This document shows positions 55,013 to 64,000 of a DNA stretch of 64,000 nucleotides, piece by piece. Origin of the DNA: Ceratothoa steindachneri (taxonomy: Eukaryota; Arthropoda; Malacostraca; Isopoda; Cymothoidae); contig OZ018326.1 of the NCBI GenBank assembly GCA_963969495.1, positions 4,211,444 to 4,275,443 of the forward strand, written 5' to 3'. Each line of letters opens with the position of its first letter. Positions within the stretch are counted from its first letter, which is position 1. The notes beneath the pieces were generated by a model. The model worked only from the letters and a program-made list of their open reading frames with translations. It ran no database searches and was not told where the DNA came from. The position numbers were made by a program, and so were the translations under genes.

Positions 55013-55539
55013 GTAAAAACCAGATTAAAGTCTTTACCGCCAGACTTTTACACCGATTTTTGTAATTAGTCAAAAAATATTAGTTTTTTGCTGTTAATTT
55101 GTATCTTTTTAAAACGGTAATAAATTTCCTTGGGTGAACAGAAAAAAAACAATGATTTAATTATTCATACAAATATAAAATTGATTACGAAATTTACAGA
55201 AATTTTGAAAAAAGTATAACTAAGCTCTATATTCTTTAACATTAGGAGATATATAGTCTTGACCTTATTTACCGTAATAAAATTGAATAATTGCCTTTTG
55301 GGCTGAGCGATGAAATTCATGGAAACGATGCTCTTAGTTACTAAAATTTTTATACTAAGTACTTTGTAAGAGTTCTCCTAATTTCTTCTTATTTTTGTAG
55401 CTTCTTATCTTTAAATGTAGTCTTACATCGCTTGCACATATCCCACCAGGTTTAGGAATAAATTAGATAAAAATACTTTATTCAGAGACCCACGAAATTC
55501 AAGATACAAGTGATGATGTGGTAATGGGTCACTCTAGCG

Positions 55540-57235
55540 ATTAAGGTGATGGGACTGATAAAACTGAAAGTGACACAAAAACCTCCGAAGAAGATTCTAC
55601 AAGTCTGTCTCAATGACAACGCAGACGTGTTACTCTTCCCACACCAACTGATCAAGCCACCCCGACATCAGCTTCAGCTGCCGGAAGATCCCCAGATGAC
55701 TTGCGCTTGAAACTGCAGGCACGAACCCTTAATGGCCGCGATAAACATGTGTGACACACAGACCATGTCAGCAGACCATCTGTCAGACCCTTAGCTCGTA
55801 ATCATCTCCCAACTAGCCATGCTGATGACATGCCCCAGGAGTCACACGTTTCAGTCAAAACCAATTAATCGTTTGGACTACTATATGGATACCGATCTCA
55901 TAGGCCTAATACAGAGTTACACAAACATGTGCATTGAGTTGAAAGCTAACCAGTATGCCCGAAAAAATAACACAGTTGATAAAGCAACAATTCCTAAAAC
56001 AATGGCAAAATATGGTTGCCGGATCTTTGCAAGCGTCAATGGAGACAGCAATGTAGCCCCGGAAGATGTTCAGTCAAATTTATGGTCCTGCGCTGTATCG
56101 GGCAGCAATGTCGGAGCGTCGATTTCGCTTCTTACTGCGTTACTTTCGCTTTGATGTACCACTACCAGGGCAAAGACGAAGAAGACTGACAAGTTTTCTG
56201 CCTTCAGGAAGCTCCGGAACATGTTTATTGACAAGTGCAAGTTTAGTTATGTACCGAGCGCAAACATCACAATTGACAAAAAATTGGTTTGAGAGATAGA
56301 TGTGGTTTTCGCACGTATATTCCAAATAAACCTCCCAATTATGGAATAACATTAATAATGGTATATAACAGTGAAACTAAGTATAAGCTGAATGCCTTTC
56401 CCTATCAGGACAAATAAACGCAACCACCCGCTTTTAAGAACTTGGGGCAGCACATCACACAACACCTAGTAGAAGACGACAAACTCACAAACAGGAATAG
56501 TACGGGGGACAATTGATTCTCATCTGTCTTCCTTGTAAAAGACCTCTTACACAATTACGGGTTAAAGTATGTAGGCATATTGCGGAAAAAGCCACAAGTA
56601 TCAGCTCTAATGACAGACAAGCAAATGATGAGCGACTTTCCTGTTTTAGACAAACATAACAATTGTCACATTTGCCTAAAAAAACAAAGAGGAAATCTTT
56701 GCAGTTGATCTCCTCCATGCACGAACGACCCGTTATATATAAAGGCAACATGCCAGAGATTATCTTATATTGCAACAGCACAAGGTGAGGGGTTGACCCA
56801 TTTGATCAAATGTGTCCCAGATATACGTGCAGCCGAATGATCAAACGGTGGCCTTTGTGTTTATTATTTGGGCTACTCAACGCTGCTAGTGTCAACTCCT
56901 ATTTCAGATGCAACGCTAGGAGGAAACATAATGGAGAAGCAGAGCTTTCATGCCTCAAATATTTTATTGAGCTGGCAGAATAGATGAAAGGACCAAGGGC
57001 AAAAGAGAAGATGTCTTTCAACTAAATGTAGAGAAGTTCTCCATGATTATAAAAACAGTGTGTGGGCCTAACATCCCCCACCAGCAACCACAACCCTCTG
57101 CTGTTAAAAATCGATATTCCTTGTGTAACCGGAATTTTGATAGAAAGACCAAGTTTGGTTGCCTGCACTACCAGCGGCCAGTTAGCCGGGAGCACGTAGC
57201 CACCCTATGCATTAATTGCAATTAGATGCAGGTAA
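55540..57235 (+). pseudogene. piggyBac transposase remnant
   Basis: In order: an acidic Ser/Thr-rich N-terminal stretch (DKTESDTKTSEEDSTSLS near 55560), LDYYMDTDLIGLIQSYTN and MCIELKANQYARKN (55880-55970), LYRAAMSERRFRFLLRYFRF near 56090-56150, DKCKFSY, ITIDKKLV (with the first catalytic Asp region near 56265-56290), CGFRTYIPNKPPNYG, LIMVYNSETKYKLNAFPYQD, LLHNYGLKYVGILRKK, and finally the Cys-rich tail LCNRNFDRKTKFGCLHYQRP with CINCN (to 57223). This is the DDE_Tnp_1_7 order plus the C-terminal zinc-binding domain of piggyBac transposases, about 560 residues in all. Several stops and frameshifts make it inactive. The left TTAA may be at 55236 and the right one near 57885, but neither is certain. 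Confidence 0.85.
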
Positions 57236-57239
57236 ATTA

Positions 57240-60200
57240 GCATTTGAAGTTTATTATCCCTAATTTCACTTTCATTATATCCCATGACATCTATTTACAT
57301 TCATTTAGGGGGATGAATTTACATAAACATTATGCACAAAGTACTTGATACATGTCCTTTCGAGAATACCCCCCAAACCTCCGAGAACACATATTTCAAG
57401 GGAGGATAGGGTTTTCTGAGTGAAGATAAGAGTGCTTAGAAGGATTATTACCAAAAAGTAAGAATTTGTTTCTGGGCCTAGTAATAACCTACCTTGAAAT
57501 TCTAATCTAAATCCATTAATAACTTTTTGAGTAAAGTTGGTCAAAGCCATTCATGAAACACATTTGTTATTCATTTGTTGTAGTCCTACTTTTCCTTATA
57601 GATAGTTGGGAAATTGGTCTGTACACAAGAATGGTGTTCATCGGCTTCACGTTTATCGTTTTTATTTACGGATCTGCTAAATTCAGCAATATATATATTT
57701 TTTTTTTTTCTAATATTCAGAAATAAATATTTGTTTCAATTTTAATCACTTGAAAAGGAGTTTACATGTAAGAAGATATGTTGAAGTACGTATGTTTCAT
57801 TTTTTTAATATATGAACAGGAAGTATATTATTTCTAAATTTTAGTTTTGGGGTCTGTTAGACCCAAGGTTACCTGTAGGGTAAAGAAATTAGAGTTTACT
57901 TGAGGAAGGTTAGAGCACTTATCCATTCTGATTAACTTACTTAGTGTTATTTCGATTAGATGTAAACAAATATAAAGTTTGATAAAACTTCAAAACCAGA
58001 TTTTTGAGATCTGTTTGATAGTTTTATTCTATCTTACGATATGGTCCTTCTATACACTATAGAGTTCTTGTTCCTGATGAGTGCAGTACTAAGTAAATCA
58101 TTTCAGCAAGTCTTTACTAGCTTAAACACTCTTGATCCGACTTCCTTGATTTTGAACCATTGGGCCTCGTTCGCAATAAACCCCTATTTCTAATAGAGGT
58201 AGAAGATGGTTGAACAGAAGTTGAATGAAAATTGAAATGACAATTAATAACTTCTGTTCAATTCTACTCTGTGAATGAAAACTCCTGACATATCTATTGT
58301 AATATTATGAACTAGATTTGAATATTTTGTTTAAGATTAAATCATTAAACGAATTTTCACACCAAGATGCAAACCGTTGAAGAGATATCCTTTATAGTTT
58401 GTCGAAGGATCTTTGCTCCCAAAGATTCCATAGTATCAGCATAATTGTGCACGTGTTACTTTGGGTGGTGAAATTTAATACAAGTGAGCCGTGGCGGTGT
58501 ATACGTATGGCTCTCTTTCCGAAGATGGATTTGTCTTTAATTCTATCCCTACATGTTTTAAGCTGGCATGTTTTCTGCTTCTGTTTTCACGAACGAACAA
58601 GCTAATTTGAATATAAGTCTCAACTAGGGTGTTTAGCTGCCATGCACGGTTTGGAGGCAATTTTTTAATCCATAACCACTTACACAGTTTGGTAAATTTC
58701 CAAGAAAACTTAAAAACTCCTGGTTTGAAATATTTGCCACCTCAGAGCTGGTACAAGTTACTAGGATATCGTGATTTTTTTTGCTAGTTTATTTGACATT
58801 TTGCAATTGCTCGAAATATGTAAGCTTCCTGATGAGGAGGCCAGGATGTTTGCTCTAACTAAATAACTAGAACAGCATTTTGCTCCTCTCCACATTGACT
58901 AGATTGCAGGAATTCTGTCCCCCCTAAGGACTATATGGCAAACAAGGTAGTAGTCGGTGTAGGAGAATTTAAAATTTCGTACAATTGATCTTATCTCTTC
59001 TTATGATCCTCGAAAATATTGAGGCCTAGGGAAGCTTCTACCACATCTTAACCTGATGGATGGTGAGATTTAAAACCGGAGTGTAGTGAGATCAAAATTT
59101 AGAGAGGAGTCTGGTCTCCACTCTACTAATTATATTTTCAAAATTATTGAGAATTCGTAATTGTTTGTTGTGAGCGTGGGACGCTAAAAGAGGCGAGCTT
59201 TAGCGTAGGAACCTGACCTTTCCAAATTTTACAGTTTCTCTCAATACAATCTTTGTTGATATTCATGTCTTATTATTGTGCTTGTTAATTTGGCCTTATT
59301 GAACTTTTACTTTATTTTATGATTCCTTTGTTTTAAGTCTATGTTTGTATTTTCGCTGGCTATCTCCATAAGGACACCAGCTGATGAGGCTGCTGTAATT
59401 TAAAAAACATAAAATGAAACTTTGGTTTCATTCAAAAGGCATTTATATACTATAATTTGTTATGACTCAAATCTTCGCTACTGTGTATCAAACTTTATTT
59501 TTATATTTAAAGAACCTCATATAATAAACCTCATTTTCTGGAATAATATACTCGTTAACACTGAGTTCCATCGAAACAGATTTTATCCCTCTAAATTAGC
59601 AATCATCGATTAAAGTATATCAATCTAAATTTGTGGGAAAGAGAATAGAACTAGCGCACATTTAAAAGCTGTTTAGATTCTAATTATGAAAGCTCGGCAT
59701 GATACCGGACAAATTTCAAAAGTATGCGAAAAAATATTTATTCTTCTCAGAATTAATTTCTTTATAATTTTTGACAGATTTCTAATTAGATTGAGTTAAA
59801 CTTTCGCTTCTTTGGGGAGACATTCTTGTCTGTGAATTGATATAACTTTTCTCATTAGTTTTAATAGCGTTTTAAATTTTCTTAATTTGATTCTCTAAAG
59901 GCAGTTTAGAATCTTCCACCAGCTATATCTTGAAAAGTGGTAGATTCGAGTTACATTTTTTGTTAAACCTATAGAAGTGCAAATTTTAGAATAAAATTAG
60001 AAACAAGTGCATTTATTTTCAGAAATCACAACCCTCTAAACTCTTTTCCTTGAAGTTTTCACGATTCAAATTTCGGCCTATCGTATAAAGTTAATCAAAC
60101 AGTAAGAAACGTGAATGAGCGGTTGTTCAATCCTACGGTATTACATATTTAAATTCTATTCTCCTTTATCATTAAGCAATTTTTAATTAAGCAGACTCCT

Positions 60201-60490
60201 ATTTTTTTTTAATTTGATCCAACAATAATGAACATTCACCTTTATGCATAAGTTCAGGGGATCTGGATCCCACTCGACCAATTTAAACTCTGTTTTTTCA
60301 ATTTTTATCTCTGACCTCCGTTTAAAGTATTGATGATGCAATTTCTACTCTACTTCCTTCAGCAACGGTTGCGGAAGAAAGCAGATTTCCAGCATGCACA
60401 TTTGGCACAGTTAAGATCTGTTAATTGTGGATAAAATATCTGTGTTATGCTTCACTATGATGAACTCTATAAAAGCAATAAGCAACTCTA
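57240..60490. other. AT-rich stretch, no gene seen
   Basis: No coding motif is recognised. 57849-57865 has gggtctgttagaccc, an imperfect palindrome of a type found near piggyBac ends. The frames 57305-57550, 58399-58605 and 59422-59613 look like chance. Confidence 0.45.
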
Positions 60491-60497
60491 ACCATGT

Positions 60498-60779
60498 CTA
60501 TCGATGTATTATTCTTTGTATAATAGAGCGAGAGTATTCAGGTAGTATACTAATATTGTAAGAGAGACCCACTTTCTTAAAACTAATAATTTCTTCTGAG
60601 CTCTCGGCCCAATATAATAGTACATCACGGCAAAAATTAAAGAATATGCCGGTCAAGATTTTGATTCGGTTGCTGCCATATTTCAGCATGAAATTCAGGC
60701 AGGGATTAAAAGTTTCGTTTGGAGAACTCAATATACGTAACAATGCGGGGAAAAGCATAGCTAGCGATTCTTCAGACAA
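60498..60779 (-). CDS. uncharacterised open frame, 93 codons (doubtful)
   Basis: An uninterrupted minus-strand frame with an ATG. It is Ser/Ile/Leu-rich, with no motif, signal peptide or splice context that I can support. In DNA this AT-rich a frame of this length is mildly unusual but compatible with chance. Confidence 0.12.
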   Translation of the reverse strand: MSEESLAMLFPALLRILSSPNETFNPCLNFMLKYGSNRIKILTGIFFNFCRDVLLYWAESSEEIISFKKVGLSYNISILPEYSRSIIQRIIHR

Positions 60780-60789
60780 AAAGACATTT

Positions 60790-63425
60790 CAGATTGTTCC
60801 ATTGTCTAGATCTTAAAATTCAGTACCTAATGTGAGCAAACAGGACGTTTGGCATTTGGTGCATTTCCATCGTCAAGAGCTGCTTAAAAACATACGGAAC
60901 ATTTCAATTGAGACTGAATTGCCAAAGTCTACAATCAGGTTTGGATTTATGCTGTTTTGAAATTATGCGTTGTATTGCTGTGAAAAAGCATGAATAAATT
61001 TAGAATTGGGTCGCATAATTTGTTAAAGTGATAAGTGGAGAACGCCACCTTTTTGAGAATGGAATGTTTTTTATCTGAGTCTAATTGCACAGTGACAAAA
61101 ACCATAAAACCTTATCAGGAAAACCCAATTTATGTAGTGTTTTACGATATTACGGTGTTAAGAAAAATATGAATAAAGATAATGAAGCTATAATAAATAT
61201 ATAAAGATAATTACAGTATGGTATTCATAGAAAAATATATAGAGATTCGTTCCTCGTTTTGAAGTATTTCCATACGAGCGAGCTATAAAAACATACTATA
61301 GACAGTGCAGAAGGATGAGAAAGGGTATCGGTTGTTGTGATGTTAATGATCTATAGTGTTAGAAACACATAGTATAAAGCCTCAAATATGAGCACTTTGA
61401 AGTTTTATGCAATCTTTTAATGCATTCACTTTCAATCAAAAGTAATATTCAATGAAAGGTAATCCGAATGATGGGGGCTCTGAAATGAGCACTGTTCCTT
61501 AGGCGTAAATACTTCTCGTCTACATTGTAATCTTGATTAAACAGCTTAGCCATATTTATCTTTTTTATGTCATTCTCTCAATCACTTCCTTATTTTTACC
61601 AGTATCTAAATAAGTTTTCTTTCCTTTATTAGAATAAACTTTAGATGAACTTAAAAAAACTTGAAAAACTGGATTATAATAGTTTTGGTTATTAAATATA
61701 AAATTTGTGTAAAAGTTTATAAGTAATACGTGTAAACAAAAGAATAGAGGAAAGGAGTGAATAGGAGTATTGGAAAATGAAGAAGTGAATGATTAGGTAT
61801 TATTTTTCAGCAAAAATAAGGGTTGGGAAAATAAATCGAAAGTAAGCGAATAAGATAGTAATTGGATGATCATGGATTCATATAATCTAAATGAGACGGG
61901 ATCGGAAGTATTCTAATTAAGATTATAGGTAACCATACATTTTAATCTCCTCAAATTATAGTCGCCAATCCACGTGGCTTCTTTATGCTCCAATGTAATA
62001 TTCTATTTTTTTCTTGACCAAAAGTGTTTTCTCTCCTATCTCTCTTCCTTTCAAAAGAACTACTGCTTCCATCTGAATTACAATTCATCTTCCATCCAAA
62101 TACATCAATTTGCTGCTTCCTTACTATAGATAATAAGTGGATTCATTTTTGTTGTTTATGATTCTTGGTATTATTTCAACCTCTTCTCCAGAACATTTCC
62201 TGATTTGCATTTACTCTAAGTGCAACGAAAGCACACGTTATTACCTATTCCACTCTTTTAACCTTTTGTCGATTCATATTATCTTTTAACCATCAACCGA
62301 TACGCATTCCTATTTCCATCCAAGACTCACCCCAATTTATTCAAGAACAAAAGTTTTATCTTCATTTATATCATTACAGTGGCTATACTCTACAATCCAG
62401 TCCAGATTTACTCATGCAAATCTCAATTTTGTACACATAATTCTCCTCTCACCCATTCATACCTAACTAATTATACCATATCAAGCGCAAAGCCACTCAA
62501 CCATCATTTATCCACGTCAAAATGATCATTTATAATAATGTAGTGCTATAGGCTCTATCATCTCTTTCAGTCAGGTTTACTCGCTGAGCTTATCACTCAA
62601 GATCACTGCCATACCCTATTAATCCTACTACACTTATATACACCTGATTGAACTCCATTAAACCCAGACGATAAATTCCTTCCATATTTGTCTCACTTAG
62701 ACTAAGCATCCGCAATATTCTTGTTTTAAAGGCAATGCCTACATTCAACTGTTTCCCACATTACATATACCCCTCACAATCCATTACTTAACGGCCGCGG
62801 GTTTAAGAGCATTGGTGCCCTATCTAGACTCCGTAACCTTTTAAGATGTCATGGGTATTCTTCCAGTTCTACATAAATGCAAAATTCAGGCTTTGTTCTC
62901 CCTAACAAGACACAGGAGGACGATATTCATATCTAGTAATAAAGAATAGGATTTAGGATTTAATTGATGTGTAAGCTGTGTGATTGGTATAGTAATAATT
63001 TTATCCTTCCAATTCTATGGCCGAAAAGTTGATCCTCTTTACCAACTAATAATTTGCACATCGAATGTCCTTTTGCTTTAGTTATCTTTATCTGACCATT
63101 TAGTACCGCGTTTAAAAATATTTCACAGCATTTTACGGCTGGTACTTACCATTTTAATTAACTCTTTACCACCTATGAGGACATTTATGTCCTCTTATGT
63201 TTATATACAATTCTATGAAGAACGGTAGCATGTTTCATCTTTTATGCCAGTGAAGACATATCTGGCACTTTCTGACATTCGTTCACTACCCAGTATTTGA
63301 AAACTTCAGCAACTCTCCGGCTAGTATCAACAATATTCTGAAACACGGATGACGTGCACGTCCTTGACTAGTTTCTTTTATTTTCAAGTGAGTATGGATA
63401 CCACACTAGGTAAAATATAAGTTGT
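60790..63425. other. AT-rich stretch, no gene seen
   Basis: From about 62050 to 62800 the plus strand is noticeably pyrimidine-rich (ttcatc, ccattc, actcca motifs), without a repeat unit. Nothing else was recognised. Confidence 0.45.
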
Positions 63426-63431
63426 AAAAAA

Positions 63432-63812
63432 TTATGCTAATATATTACATGCATAAGCCTTAATTACATCGGGAAACAAGTATTTTTTCATGCAAAAAAG
63501 TATATATGATGAATTAGGATAAAGGGACATATTTGTCTCTTCAGGCATTTGAATAAAAATGATGACTGTAAATATAAGGTAACGGAATGGTAGTCTTTCT
63601 GATAATCTCTTTGTAATATTTATGTATGTTGCAGGCCTGCCCTTATCATTCCCATCTGCAGTCTTCTTTCGGAAATATAGGATTCGACTTGACGCCCTGA
63701 CCACTAGTGATGTAGAAGATGATGACCCGGAATTTGTCTCCATCCTGGAAAACACTTCATGTTTGTTTAGAAAGTTCTTCTGATCTTTTTTTATAAAATA
63801 AAAATAAACCAA
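63432..63812 (-). CDS. uncharacterised open frame, 126 codons (doubtful)
   Basis: One of the longest frames in the window without transposon similarity. It has a Ser-rich patch (SGSSSSTSLVVRASSR) near residue 30 and a hydrophobic stretch (YLIFTVIIFIQM) near residue 78. It could be an exon of a host gene or a chance frame; no homology is recognised and no splice sites are assigned. Confidence 0.18.
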   Translation of the reverse strand: MVYFYFIKKDQKNFLNKHEVFSRMETNSGSSSSTSLVVRASSRILYFRKKTADGNDKGRPATYINITKRLSERLPFRYLIFTVIIFIQMPEETNMSLYPNSSYILFCMKKYLFPDVIKAYACNILA

Positions 63813-64000
63813 AAATAAACTGGTCGAACGTAACCAAATCTACTCTACCCTAACCTAACCAAACCTAGCCTATCTCAAGAAAACTTACCAAACATAACAT
63901 AGCCTAATATTTCCCCAAATAAATAAACCTAATATAATCCTATTTATCTATCCTATATATCTACAAGTATATAATTTTACAAATAATAGTGTAGATGATG
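63813..64000. other. window end, no gene seen
   Basis: Contains a short CCTAACC-rich run near 63845-63870 and AT-rich DNA. Confidence 0.4.

Noticed and set aside
59380..59420. ctgatgaggctgctg...gaaac as a hammerhead ribozyme
   Set aside because: The core words are present but the sequence between them (aatttaaaaaacataaaat) cannot form a convincing stem II, and no element ends are seen nearby.
63840..63875. CCTAACC motifs as an interstitial telomeric repeat (arthropod TTAGG)
   Set aside because: Only about two adjacent units occur and the rest is irregular; too short to support.

Overview
The window looks like a stretch of a large, repeat-rich animal nuclear genome, most likely from an arthropod (perhaps a crustacean or chelicerate; I cannot place it further). 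By eye it is about two-thirds A+T, it carries long (TA)n arrays, and every coding stretch I could recognise belongs to a transposable element. All of these are broken by stops, frameshifts or deletions. I found no convincing host exon, tRNA, rRNA, CRISPR array or operon-like gene order.

Layout: 1-1000 is a CpG-richer block with a perfect palindrome. 1000-3550 is a decayed jockey-like LINE on the minus strand. 5950-6600 is a Tc1/mariner transposase remnant (minus). 9196-14763 is a Ty3/gypsy-type LTR retrotransposon on the minus strand, bracketed by short direct repeats. 15870-16335 is a second Tc1-like remnant (plus). 17900-20760 is a second copy of the first LINE (minus). 21000-23000 is a different LINE (minus), followed by a purine-rich tract. 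25840-26680 is another LINE reverse transcriptase (RT) remnant (plus). 27560-32640 is the most complete LINE (plus; 5' leader, ORF1, endonuclease, RT). 33296-34796 holds (TA)n arrays and a gypsy Gag fragment. 36130-37940 is a LINE ORF1 without ORF2 (minus). 38590-40215 is a Penelope-like element (PLE) with inverted terminal repeats, lying between (TA)n arrays. 41239-44811 is a hAT element with another LINE inserted in it. 46553-51197 is a second Ty3/gypsy element with LTRs. 53868-54090 is a fragment of a multicopy protein family. 55500-57235 is a piggyBac transposase. From 57240 to the end nothing is recognisable.

The most notable point is the domain order of the LTR retrotransposon at 9196-14763. 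Read on the minus strand it runs capsid, protease, integrase, reverse transcriptase, RNase H. The protein sequence is Ty3/gypsy, but that order is the one usual for Ty1/copia. It matches the Gmr1-type gypsy elements first described from deuterostomes, whose capsid is related to the vertebrate SCAN domain. The element at 46553-51197 has a similar SCAN-like capsid and also has integrase directly after protease, which supports the order independently. Second in interest are the small PLE flanked by inverted repeats and TA microsatellites, and an inverted copy of the U3 part of an LTR beside the 5' LTR of the second gypsy element.

All family assignments come from reading translated motifs by eye, without database searches. 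Boundaries given as round numbers are approximate.
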